32,931 nucleotides of DNA from CAYRFF01 sp964436125 (GTDB lineage: Bacteria; Bacteroidota; Bacteroidia; Chitinophagales; Saprospiraceae): NCBI GenBank assembly GCA_964436125.1, contig CAYTBT010000032.1:1-32931 (forward strand), written 5' to 3'. A program made the position numbers and the translations under genes. Shown one piece after another: positions 1-8,700 of this stretch. The notes under the pieces are model-generated. The model saw nothing but the letters and a program-made list of their open reading frames with translations. It had not been told where the DNA came from and made no database searches. The stretch's first letter is position 1. Each line of letters opens with the position of its first letter.

Positions 1-71
1 CCCCTAATATAGGGAAAATCATGTCACATTTTTAAACGTTTTGGACAGGTGTGATTACCCTTACAAATTCA

Positions 72-92
72 AAACAGAATATTCTTCTGTTT
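72..92. other. Inverted repeat upstream of the lipoprotein gene
   Basis: The arms AAACAGAA (72-79) and TTCTGTTT (85-92) are perfectly complementary around a five-base loop. The repeat lies about 190 bases before the lipoprotein start, with no T-run after it. It could be the end of an upstream transcript or an operator. Only the inverted repeat itself is seen. Confidence 0.4.
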
Positions 93-280
93 CTGCAATC
101 TGTATGACGCTAAAACAGAATTATATTTTGTTCTTAAAAATATTTATATTTACTTCTTCAAATCCTTACTAGTACCGATTATTATATATATATATTCGTA
201 GCTGCAGTTACTATCTGACTACAGCTGGAATCCGAAACAGCTAGAACAAGAAGTAGGGTACATTAAATAATTTTTTAATT

Positions 281-685
281 ATGAGAAAATTAGTAAGTTT
301 TACGGTATTTGTACTAATTGGATTTATGGCACTACAGTCATGTAATACTAAAGGTGTTGATTTAGAACAATCAACTGAAGAGCAAATAAATTTTGAAGAA
401 TTCCAAAATACATTAATTTATGCTATTTCACTTAGAAATGTAGCAGAAAATGAAAAATTAGTAGTATGGAAGGTTAATGGCAAATATGACTGGGCTTCCA
501 CTTTAAATACAAACTTTAAAGAAAGTAAAGTTGAACTTAAAGCAGAACATGATTGTGAATCAACTAGTGCATATTCTTTTGCAAAGTGTGTAAAGAAACT
601 AATCGATGATGGAAAATGTGTGAAGGTTTGGAGTTCTAACGGAACTTACTATGGTGATGTAATAGATTGTAAAGACGATGAATGA
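281..685 (+). CDS. Small four-cysteine lipoprotein of unknown function
   Basis: The 134-residue product starts with a lipoprotein signal: a basic n-region (MRK), a hydrophobic stretch over about residues 5-18 and a lipobox LQSC with the lipidated Cys at 21. The mature part is acidic and hydrophilic, with no repeats or membrane segments. Its last third carries four cysteines in the contexts HDC, AKC, GKC and IDC, which could form two disulfides in the periplasm or at the cell surface. The family is not recognised. The ATG was chosen because the signal peptide begins there; the upstream sequence is AT-rich without a clear Shine-Dalgarno. The gene ends in TGA and is followed within 30 bases by a perfect hairpin, so it appears monocistronic. 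It is one of only two genes here that end in TGA. A secreted lipoprotein is well supported; the function is unknown. Confidence 0.75.
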   Translation: MRKLVSFTVFVLIGFMALQSCNTKGVDLEQSTEEQINFEEFQNTLIYAISLRNVAENEKLVVWKVNGKYDWASTLNTNFKESKVELKAEHDCESTSAYSFAKCVKKLIDDGKCVKVWSSNGTYYGDVIDCKDDE

Positions 686-714
686 TTGAATATGAAAAAT
701 CTGAAAAACAATGA

Positions 715-747
715 CCCTAATTCAGAGAGAGACTCTCTGAATTAGGG
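715..747 (+). terminator. Perfect 15-bp hairpin after the lipoprotein gene
   Basis: The arms at 715-729 (CCCTAATTCAGAGAG) and 733-747 are perfectly complementary around a three-base loop (AGA). The hairpin starts 29 bases after the TGA stop. No strong T-run follows, so it could act as a terminator or as an mRNA 3' stabiliser. Confidence 0.6.
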
Positions 748-771
748 AATATGCACTGATAAAAAAATATT

Positions 772-1020
772 ATGTGGAAAGTTATTTTAATAGTTCTTGT
801 GATTGAAATACTGGTTATGGGACAAGGTCTTCCTCTCAAACTAAAATTATTGTTGGGAATACCTTCAGCTATTTTAGGTCTCGGATATTTCTGAATTTTT
901 GATACTCAAGGTCCATTTTATGCTAAGGCAATAATTACTATACTAGTGTGTAGTGGTTTGATCAGGTATTATAGAAAATATAAAAGACTTAATTCTGGAG
1001 TGACGGACATTTCCAGTTAA
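772..1020 (+). pseudogene. Small two-helix membrane protein frame interrupted by one TGA
   Basis: From the ATG at 772 the frame encodes a hydrophobic 40-residue start (MWKVILIVLVIEILVMGQ, then a second hydrophobic patch). It reaches TGA at 892-894 and stays open in the same frame for another 41 codons to TAA at 1018-1020. The second part contains a further hydrophobic segment (AKAIITILVCSGLI) and a basic tail (RYYRKYKR). Read through, the protein is about 82 residues with two or three membrane segments. The context GYF-stop-IFDTQGPFY would suit a Trp at the stop. The most economical reading is a decayed or recently nonsense-mutated small membrane protein. Readthrough or sequencing error cannot be excluded. 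No family was recognised. Confidence 0.4.
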
Positions 1021-1090
1021 ATTTTCGAAAACAGAGGAAATTATCCAAGCAACTACTGAAGATGAGTTTCGAGAATTATAGGGAGACTTA

Positions 1091-1121
1091 TTTTACGCGC
1101 TTTCACAGAAAGCACGTAAAA
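1091..1121. other. Imperfect 14-bp hairpin next to a GGGGTCAGG...GGGGACAGG tract
   Basis: The arms at 1091-1104 and 1108-1121 pair with one mismatch around the loop ACA. Immediately after it, 1123-1145 reads GGGGTCAGG...GGGGACAGG. Tracts of this style often flank REP-associated transposase relics in other bacteria, but no transposase was found here. The hairpin is seen directly; its role is unknown. Confidence 0.45.
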
Positions 1122-1180
1122 AGGGGTCAGGGATAAGGGGACAGGAGGAAGGAATTTTTTCTTCCTGACTTATTCTGTAT

Positions 1181-1348
1181 CTAGCCGTCAATTCTCCTTT
1201 TTGCTTCAGCTAAGATTTCTTCTTTGCTCTTTTCAGTAAAACCACGGGCTTCTGCTCTTTCAAGTTTGGTGCGTAGCCGGTCGATCTGCGCTTGTTGTTC
1301 ACGTGCTTGTCTGATTAAGTCCTTGATAAGTTCACTTTTATTTGAATA
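1181..1348 (-). pseudogene. ParD-like antitoxin, C-terminal remnant
   Basis: On the minus strand 56 codons end in TAG at 1181-1183. They start with YSNKSELIKDLIRQAREQQ, continue through a charged helix (IDRLRTKLERAEARG) and end FTEKSKEEILAEAKRR-IDG. The SKSEL-I-DLIR-ARE core followed by an E-xx-GF-x-K-S-x-EEI-AEA tail is the typical C-terminal half of ParD-type ribbon-helix-helix antitoxins, which neutralise ParE/RelE-like toxins. The DNA-binding N-terminal strand and start codon are missing: TGA lies in frame one codon upstream (1349-1351), and none of the three frames beyond restores an N-terminus. No toxin gene lies on either side. This is therefore a broken antitoxin left after loss of its partner, and it marks this stretch as decaying accessory DNA. 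Confidence 0.55.
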
Positions 1349-2100
1349 TCAATGGTTTCATATAAGCTTCGATTATGTGAAAATCATCCGGTCATCTTCA
1401 ATTTTTACCTGTGCGCCTCTGGCCTAATGCATGAGTTGGGTACTACTTCACCATTTAATCTGAGTGTGCTTTCCCGGGAACGGACTTTCAGACTTCCTTA
1501 CTGCTCGGTTTTTAAATTTTCCAGATCTGTAATGTGTAAAACAGCAGAGCTTCCACAAGCCAGCTGCATAGGGGGCAACAGAGGTTTTATTAAATTTTTA
1601 TAAATACTTATCCACAGCCTGTGAAAAAGTAAAATCACGATTATTGCTAATATGTTGGTAGGAGGGTTTATCTTGCAGAAAATGGCATATTTCGGTATAT
1701 TTTCTTCCGATTTACGGAAAATCGAGAGTATATGTCTTAATGAAGTTATCGCAACCTGAGAATGGTGGAAATGTGGAAAAATATGAAAGGTATATTATCC
1801 TGGACGGCACCTTCTAGAGTTTTATAAATCAGTGATACTGTAAAAGCTTTATGAGGGAGGAGAAACTCAAGTCTATTGATACTTAATCCAATCTTGAGTA
1901 CCTGGCTGACCGAGATATTTTATAAGAAGAACGAGATGAAGAAGAGAAGCAAGGACGATAGGCGACAACTTCCCATATAAATAAATTAATACCAGAAACA
2001 GCGCTTTAATAGAGAAAAAGCATATTGTAAGAGGGTCGGAGTTGCGCTCCGTTCTTAAAGCTTGCTTGCGCTCTTATAAAGCCTATAAATTGAAGACATA
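1349..2100. other. Gene-free stretch upstream of nrdB
   Basis: No intact gene was found. Short plus-strand frames at 1352-1603 have no protein-like signature. Around 1851-1965 there are stop-broken fragments rich in Glu and Lys codons that look like relics. The stretch also holds the DnaA-box-like cluster listed separately and a 5-bp hairpin (CGGAG/CTCCG, 2037-2051) just before nrdB. No convincing TTTG/TAnnTTTG promoter was found for nrdB. Confidence 0.5.
1583..1780. other. Cluster of three DnaA-box-like sites beside an AT-rich tract
   Basis: A perfect TTATCCACA lies at 1608-1616. TGTGAAAAA at 1620-1628 (reverse complement TTTTTCACA) and TGTGGAAAA at 1772-1780 (reverse complement TTTTCCACA) both fit TTWTNCACA. 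The first two face each other around CACAGCCTGTG. An AT-only tract (about 1585-1606) precedes them. No dnaA or dnaN is in the window. It could be a replication-origin fragment, a DnaA-titration or regulatory site for nrdBA, or chance. Confidence 0.3.
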
Positions 2101-3081
2101 ATGAGTGATATATTTAAGAAAAGAATAGCATATAAACCCTTTGAGTATCCGGGGGTTATGGATTTTATTAATCCGATGAACCAGACATTTTGGGTACATG
2201 CAGAAGTAGATTTTACAGGAGATGTTCAGGATTATAAAGCGGCATTCAGCCCTGAAGAGCAATCGGCAATTAAGTACACATTGCTAGCGATAGCGCAAGT
2301 TGAAGTAGCGGTAAAAGCATTCTGGGGGAACCTGTATAATCGATTGCCCAAGCCGGAGTTTAACGGGCTCGGATCGACATTCGCCGAGTGTGAATTCCGA
2401 CATTCAGAGGCATATTCGAGGCTCTTGAGCGTGCTGGGACTAGAGGAGGCATTTGCGGAAGCTATCGACTCACCGATATTGAAGAAGCGACTCAATGTCT
2501 TGAATAATAAGGAAAAGTTGAAGAAATTTGACGATGAGGGACAGGCATTTGCCCTAGAGCTGGTATTATTTTCACTTCTAGTAGAGAACGTATCCCTCTT
2601 CAGTCAATTTGCCATTATTTTGTCATTCACCCACTTTAAAGGCCTGCTCAAGAACACGAGCAATATCATAGCCTGGACGAGTAAAGATGAACAAGTTCAT
2701 GCCAATGCCGGAATTTATCTCTTCAACCAAGTAATTAAGGAGAATCCGCATTTTTTCACGGAGGAATTTAAGGCAGAGATCTATAAAACGGTGCACGAGT
2801 CGATTGCAATGGAAGGGGAGATTCTCGATTGGATATTTCAAGCCGGTGAGCTCGAGCATATCAGCCGTGAGCAGCTCATTAATTTTATGAAAGTCCGCAT
2901 TAACAGAAGCCTTGAGAAAATCGATCTAGATCCTATTCTGGACGTTGATGAAGATCGATATAAGGAGATACGATGGTTTGAAGAAGAAGTATTTGCCAAT
3001 ACGCTTGACGACTTCTTTGCCAAGCGTCCCGTGGACTACTCCAAGCACAACAAGGCCTATACAGCAGATGATTTATTTTAA
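2101..3081 (+). CDS. nrdB: Ribonucleoside-diphosphate reductase, beta subunit (class I)
   Basis: The 326-residue radical-generating subunit of class I ribonucleotide reductase works in the cytosol with NrdA to make dNDPs. All expected metal ligands are visible: Asp37 in AEVDF, Glu98 and His101 in EFRH, Glu162 in VEN, and Glu197 and His200 in DEQVH. Tyr105, four residues after His101 (HSEAY), occupies the place of the radical tyrosine (E. coli Tyr122), so a Tyr-radical enzyme is expected. The C-terminus is acidic and ends in DDLF, consistent with the tail that docks on NrdA. Length is close to other short R2 proteins, and the protein begins directly in the R2 fold without an N-terminal ATP-cone. 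The start is the only ATG that gives the complete N-terminus. nrdA follows after 26 bases, so the two are one operon. Confidence 0.95.
   Translation: MSDIFKKRIAYKPFEYPGVMDFINPMNQTFWVHAEVDFTGDVQDYKAAFSPEEQSAIKYTLLAIAQVEVAVKAFWGNLYNRLPKPEFNGLGSTFAECEFRHSEAYSRLLSVLGLEEAFAEAIDSPILKKRLNVLNNKEKLKKFDDEGQAFALELVLFSLLVENVSLFSQFAIILSFTHFKGLLKNTSNIIAWTSKDEQVHANAGIYLFNQVIKENPHFFTEEFKAEIYKTVHESIAMEGEILDWIFQAGELEHISREQLINFMKVRINRSLEKIDLDPILDVDEDRYKEIRWFEEEVFANTLDDFFAKRPVDYSKHNKAYTADDLF
2451..2462 (-). repeat. Copy 1 of the 12-bp word GCTTMCGCAAAT
   Basis: The plus strand reads ATTTGCGGAAGC, the exact reverse complement of GCTTCCGCAAAT. It lies inside nrdB, where it encodes part of AFAEA. Confidence 0.8.
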
Positions 3082-3107
3082 GAACAGATTATAATCCTAT
3101 AAGCAAT

Positions 3108-4799
3108 ATGAATACAGCAACAGCAAGGACACCACAATATCTACCGGACACCGCAGATTACTATAACTGGGTAACAGAAGAATCGATGACAATGCTGCAG
3201 CGTGGCTACCTCCTTGAGGGAGAGACGCTAGAAGACGCAGTGTATCGCATTTCAAGTGCCGCAGCAGCACGGCTTGATATGCCGGAGATGCAACCGAGAT
3301 TTGAAGAAATAATTGCCCGTGGGTGGATGTCTTTATCTTCCCCGATATGGGCCAATATGGGGACCGAGCGCGGTATGCCCATCAGCTGCTTCGGTTCCTA
3401 CATTGAAGATAGTATGGAGGGAATTACCGAGACATTGTCCGAGAGCATCATGATGACTAAGTACGGCGGTGGAACCTCGGCATACTTTGGTCACCTGAGA
3501 GAACGCGGGGCACCGATTAAGAATAATGGGAAATCCTCCGGCGCTGTGTCCTTTCTCAAGCTATTTGACGCGATGATCGACACGGTGAGCCAGGGAAATG
3601 TCCGCAGAGGCGCATTTGCGGCATATCTCGATATTGAACATCCGGATATCCCTGAGTTCCTTGAAATAAAGGACATCGGAAGTCCTATCCAGAACCTCTT
3701 TTATGCGGTCTGCGTATCAGATGAGTGGATGGAGTCCATGATTGAAGGCGATACAGAGAAACGGAAACTCTGGGCCAAGGTGCTTCAGTCACGCCAGGCC
3801 AAAGGCCTTCCTTATATCTTGTTTAAGGATGCGATGAATGAAGGAAAACCACAGGTGTATAAAGATAAGGATCTGACAATCTATAATTCCAATCTCTGTT
3901 CGGAAATCGCTCTTCCGGTACAGGAGGACGAGTCATTTGTCTGCTGCCTATCGTCGATGAACCTCGAGAAATACGATGAATGGAAAGATACCGACGCGGT
4001 CGAGGTGGCAATAACTTTTCTCGATGCCGTGATGGAGGAATTTATCATCAAGTCCGCCGACAATGAGTATATGAAGAGGACGCATAAATTTGCCAAGCGA
4101 CATCGAGCACTAGGCCTCGGTGTTATGGGCTATCATGCATATCTCCAGAAGAACAACATCGCATTTGAAAGTATGGAAGCTAAGCTTTTTAATACCAAGG
4201 TCTTTGCCCAGATACGCCGTGAGGCTGATCAAGCTTCCGCAAATCTCGCGCAAAAACTCGGAGAACCGGAAATCCTTAAAGGTTATGGACGCAGAAACAC
4301 TACCGTAATGTCTGTCGCTCCTACCACCTCTTCTTCTTCAATCCTCGGGCAGACTTCACCCGGCATTGAACCGTATAGCAGCAATTACTATAAAGCAGGC
4401 CTTGCCAAAGGGAATTTTATGCGTAAGAATAAATTTCTCAAGCAACTTTTACAGGAAAAAGGACAAGACAACGAGGATGTATGGCAGTCAATCTTGTATC
4501 ATCACGGCTCTGTACAACAGCTAGATTTTCTCAGCGATCACGAGAAAAACGTCTTTAAAACATTCCGCGAGATAAGCCCGCGTGAAATCGTAATTCAGGC
4601 TGCAGCGCGACAGAATTTCATCGATCAATCACAATCGCTCAATCTCAATATTTCACCGGACATTCCCGTGAAAGAGGTGAACGCCCTATTGATTGAGGCA
4701 TGGAAGCTCGGTGTGAAGACTCTGTACTATCAGCGTTCAGTTTCTGTAGCACAGGAAATGGCTATTAAGTTCAATAGCTGTGTTTCTTGTGAAGGTTAA
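3108..4799 (+). CDS. nrdA: Ribonucleoside-diphosphate reductase, alpha subunit (class I, short form)
   Basis: The catalytic subunit of class I ribonucleotide reductase reduces ribonucleoside diphosphates using the radical from NrdB. Visible active-site features are Cys94 (PISCFGS), the Asn262-Leu-Cys264-Ser-Glu266 motif with the thiyl cysteine, Cys280 (CCLSSMNL), the paired tyrosines 540-541 (LYYQ) of the radical pathway, and a C-terminal Cys558-x-x-Cys561 pair that is re-reduced by thioredoxin or glutaredoxin. At 563 residues it is about 200 shorter than the E. coli enzyme. The N-terminus begins at the helical R1 domain and lacks the ATP-cone that mediates dATP inhibition. The ATG follows nrdB by 26 bases. 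No hairpin terminator was found downstream; a 7-bp tandem repeat lies 41 bases after the stop. Confidence 0.95.
   Translation: MNTATARTPQYLPDTADYYNWVTEESMTMLQRGYLLEGETLEDAVYRISSAAAARLDMPEMQPRFEEIIARGWMSLSSPIWANMGTERGMPISCFGSYIEDSMEGITETLSESIMMTKYGGGTSAYFGHLRERGAPIKNNGKSSGAVSFLKLFDAMIDTVSQGNVRRGAFAAYLDIEHPDIPEFLEIKDIGSPIQNLFYAVCVSDEWMESMIEGDTEKRKLWAKVLQSRQAKGLPYILFKDAMNEGKPQVYKDKDLTIYNSNLCSEIALPVQEDESFVCCLSSMNLEKYDEWKDTDAVEVAITFLDAVMEEFIIKSADNEYMKRTHKFAKRHRALGLGVMGYHAYLQKNNIAFESMEAKLFNTKVFAQIRREADQASANLAQKLGEPEILKGYGRRNTTVMSVAPTTSSSSILGQTSPGIEPYSSNYYKAGLAKGNFMRKNKFLKQLLQEKGQDNEDVWQSILYHHGSVQQLDFLSDHEKNVFKTFREISPREIVIQAAARQNFIDQSQSLNLNISPDIPVKEVNALLIEAWKLGVKTLYYQRSVSVAQEMAIKFNSCVSCEG
4233..4244 (+). 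repeat. Copy 2 of the 12-bp word GCTTMCGCAAAT
   Basis: Exact GCTTCCGCAAAT inside nrdA, read there as Ala-Ser-Ala-Asn, a different frame and orientation from the copy in nrdB. Confidence 0.8.
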
Positions 4800-4817
4800 G
4801 GTGGTGATTTTCTATCC

Positions 4818-4829
4818 GCTTACGCAAAT
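4818..4829 (+). repeat. Copy 3 of the 12-bp word GCTTMCGCAAAT
   Basis: Exact GCTTACGCAAAT followed by G, in the spacer 18 bases after the nrdA stop. The same 13 bases recur inside the SpoIIE-type phosphatase gene at 18266-18278. Confidence 0.8.
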
Positions 4830-4840
4830 GTAGGAAATAG

Positions 4841-4868
4841 GATTCAGGATTCAGGATTCAGGATTCAG
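4841..4868. repeat. Four tandem copies of the 7-mer GATTCAG
   Basis: GATTCAG occurs four times without interruption (4841-4847, 4848-4854, 4855-4861, 4862-4868). It is non-coding and lies just after nrdA. Such arrays change copy number by slippage; no gene frame would be affected here. Confidence 0.9.
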
Positions 4869-5752
4869 GGAATTTCCTGACTCAGCCAATAGCTAAAATC
4901 GGATGGCTAATACCTTCGGTGTATCTGCTTATGGGTGATGAATTATCGGTGGGACTTTATTAAAGACAAGCAAAGTTGTTTTCAATAAAATCACTTCAAT
5001 AGCCATAAGGTAGGCCATTGTGAAGGCGGATATTACTTTGTCTATAAACAAGCTATTCAATGATTTTATAACTGTTAAAATTTGACCTAAAATTTCAGTA
5101 AAGTATAAGAAATTGTCTATTTTGTATGTACTCAATGAAAGAATTTAGTTTACTTGAGCTTAAAGATACTTACGCTTGGTTAAGTTGAAAGTATGAAGAA
5201 TATTTCAATAACATTTTGATTATTAAGGATTAACGCATATTCAGATTAATATACTTAAAGGATAAAGCTAAGAACAATTCCAGAATGACAAGATAGACTG
5301 TTCCATGATAAAAGTATAATATTCCTAGATTATCTGATTGATTATTTTAAATTATTTACATTAATCGCTACCTTGCATTGATAGTTAAAGGTTGAAGCGC
5401 TTTTCATAAGCCGTAAATTATGTTACGAAGCATAACTTATGTGATTATATCTTTATAATTGGATTGCTTGCAATTGTTAGAGAAGCTTACTTCATACCCA
5501 GTCTAGAAATTAATGCACTGAAAGAGTGTTTTATATATTGAAATTGAAGCAATAATAATTCATTACTTCAATGCAGTCGCTTATTTTATTTGGATATTCT
5601 TAGGAATACGTATATTGATTCTTAGTTGCGATGAGTATAGTCTGCATAACTAAGGTCGTTGAACTTTATATGCATCAGCTGAAGGGTAGTAGGCTTATTT
5701 TGGATAATTTAAGTGGCGAATTTATTCATTCAAATATCCAAATATATTAGTT

Positions 5753-8700
5753 ATGAAAGTACTTTCAACGATTCTAATGGTGTGCGCATGTACATTATGT
5801 TTTACGACAATATGTGCTCAATCACCGGGTGGAGTACCCGCCGCAGCATGGTGGAAAGCAAGTTCCACAGGAACAGTTTATAAAGATGCAGGTACAACTC
5901 CTGCCGGGGATGGAGATCAAGTGCATCAATGAAATGATGTGGGTGGTCAAGGATATAATCTCATTCAGGCAAATACCGGCCTACAACCTGTATTTTCCAC
6001 CACTACGCAAGCTAATTTCAACCCGACGATAAGCTTCAACGACGATTATCTTGATTATATACCTGCTACAGGTACCGAAATCATTGATCGAGCAACGGGT
6101 GCCTTGTATGCTGCAGGGTACTTTGATGTGGTGGAGCAATGTGGTTTCTTCGGCTTTGATGCGAGCAATGATTTCCCAGGACTACATGATTATCCTGTAG
6201 GTGGAGATTATAATCTGTTAATTTTCACCAATGGAGGACCGGGATATCAAGGCCTGAGTCCCAATAGCTTTGCATCTCAATCCTATTTTATTTCCGGTGC
6301 TACCTGGGAAAATGGTGGGGGAAATCCCGGAGCTACATATCTAGGCGCTACGGTATCTCTGAACGGAGTGGATGCTACCTATTCCGCTGATGAAATGTAT
6401 AATGTAGATCTTAATGATGCCTATGATGACATGAGAGTAGGATGGGATAGCAACTGGGGAAGTCTGAATGGAGAGTTAAATGAGCTTATCGTATTTGAAA
6501 ATACCTTAACGGCTGCCGAGATGAATCGCGTTGAGTCCTATCTTGCGATTAAATACGGTACAACTCTTGCCGACGTATCTGACAATTATACGAGTTCTAC
6601 AGGAACTGTTGTCTGGGATAGAAGTATCAATGCAGCTTATAATAACAATATTGCAGGTATCGCACGTGACGACGGTTCAGCCTTGTATCAGAAACAATCT
6701 TGGAGCGAGAATGCAGGACAACAGGTATTAATCGGTGTCGGCGGATTAGCAAATACTAATGCTTCTAACACAGGTACTTTAACCGATGGACAATTCTTGA
6801 TCTGGGGTGACAATGGGCTTGAAAAAACACCGTCCGTTCAGATTACAGGTTTAGCAACCATTAATCGACGCTTTGCTGCTATATGGAAAGTACAGAATAC
6901 CGGTGGTGTAGGACAAGTAAGAATTGCATGGCCTGCCAGATATACAAGTATGTCACTTATTCAGAGTAGCGACGATGTTTTTAATGCAGCAGATAATGTA
7001 ACTGATATGTCATCTAATCTGATTACTATCAATGGTGTAACATACAATTATGCCGATGTTACATTAAGTGATGGTAGTTATTTTACCTTTGGTGTATTGG
7101 CAAATTCTCCGGGAGGAATCGGACCTCTTCCGGCTGTATGGTATCGCCCTGAGAATGCATCTACTTCCGGATGGACAGATGCTTCACTTAATAAGCTTGA
7201 CTTACAGTCTGAAAATACACCATCCGATGGAGTTGAAGTAAATAATGGAGATATTCCACATAATTTTAATAAATGGACAACGAGTTTTTCAGCTTCTTCT
7301 TATTATAATTATCCACATCCCAATTATCCCAATGACCCTAATCCGGTCTTTGGAAACTATAATACCGACTTACCGGATAGATACATGTATACACCCTTGT
7401 CTATTTTTGGTGCTGCGCGTGTAACGAATGCCGCCGATGGTTCTGGGCAGATTACCGGTATAGATAATGAATGGGATAATGGAGGTGAACCGGGATTAGG
7501 TGTTAATGTCAATCATCCATGGACAGTTCGTTTTTCATACGGAGGTATTAACAACTATGCAAATACAATAACTTCCACTGAAAACCAAACCGGAGTATAT
7601 TCATATATCCTGCCTGCCGGACCTAAAGATGCAACCGGGACCGCAGATCTTATCATGGCTCTCGATGGCCGTGATACTACAATTGCAGGTGTAAATCCTG
7701 TCGGTAGCGTTGCAGGACCTTATATTAAGATCGGAAATAGCGATTATGCATTTGGTCCATTTCCTGGTGACATACAAGAGGTAATATGGTATAAGGATTC
7801 TCTATCAACCCTTGAAAGGCAAAAAGTAGAGACCTATCTTGCATTGAAATATGGCTCAACGCTAGCTCATAATTATGTGGATCCTACAGGGAATGTCGTA
7901 TATAGTTTGACAACGAATGCCGGATTTACTAATAATATCGCCGGAATTGCACATGATGAAAATAATGGTGGATTAAATCAGAAGCAGAGTAATTCAGTAA
8001 ATGTCAGCGATCAACAAGTGTTAATCAGTACAACGGGCTTAGCTAACACTAATGCATCTAATTCAGTAAGTTTAAATGACGGACAATACTTAATATGGGG
8101 TGATAATGGTCGAGCAAGAAGTATGGACTCAACCATCGCCGGTATTAGTGGTATTAATGTACGTATGGCTGCTGTGTGGAAAGTACAAAATACAGGTGGC
8201 GTGGGAACGGTCCGTGTGGCATGGCCCAAAGGTGTGAGTAATCTATCCTTGATTCAGAGTACGGATACTATTTTTAATAGCTCTGATGTCGCTACCTCAA
8301 TGATTGGGAATGAGATAACCATAGACAACGTTGTTTTCAATTATGTGGATGTAAGCTTGGCTGATGGGGAGTACTTTACTTTTGGAGCTGCTCTGAAAGC
8401 ACCGGGTGGTGTTTTTGCCGGTCTTATGATGTGGCATCGTGCTGATGATGGTACTACCGGCGGCCATCAGAATACATGGAAAGACATATCAGGAAATAAT
8501 CGAGATGTTACTCAGATGAATGATACACTTTATGAGCCTAATCTTGTCCTAGATGGCCTAGATACGGTTTCAAGTAGAGTCTACTTTTTCAACTTTAATC
8601 CATTTTATTATTTCGATGGGGGAGACTTCTTTTACAGGGATAATGATATGTACTTTCCTAGTCGTCAGAGTGCGGGTTCTCTATTCAGTGTAAGCTTTAA

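Larger units (their letters stand above)
4800..5752. other. Gene-free AT-rich spacer between nrdA and the first giant surface-protein gene
   Basis: This 953-base stretch is rich in A and T and has stops in all frames. A 68-codon minus-strand frame at 4929-5135 has no recognisable features and is probably random. The spacer holds one copy of the 12-bp word and a short tandem repeat close to nrdA. The right end must contain the promoter of the surface-protein gene, but no clear consensus was found. Confidence 0.5.

Noticed and set aside
1352..1603. Overlapping plus-strand frames of 60-80 codons
   Set aside because: Cys-, Ser- and Arg-rich shadows with no plausible start or family; they partly overlap the broken antitoxin region.
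1851..1965. Glu/Lys-rich fragments that might be the tail of a transposase or nuclease
   Set aside because: Interrupted by stops every 10-25 codons and too short to assign to any family.
2037..2100. Promoter of nrdB with TTG at 2062 and TATAAATTG
   Set aside because: The spacing is about right, but the -7 element does not fit TAnnTTTG, so it is not called.
4841..4868. CRISPR array
   Set aside because: The 7-mers abut directly, with no spacers, and there are no cas genes.
4929..5135. 68-codon minus-strand frame between nrdA and the giant surface-protein gene
   Set aside because: No domain, signal or Shine-Dalgarno was seen, and its composition looks like AT-rich random sequence.
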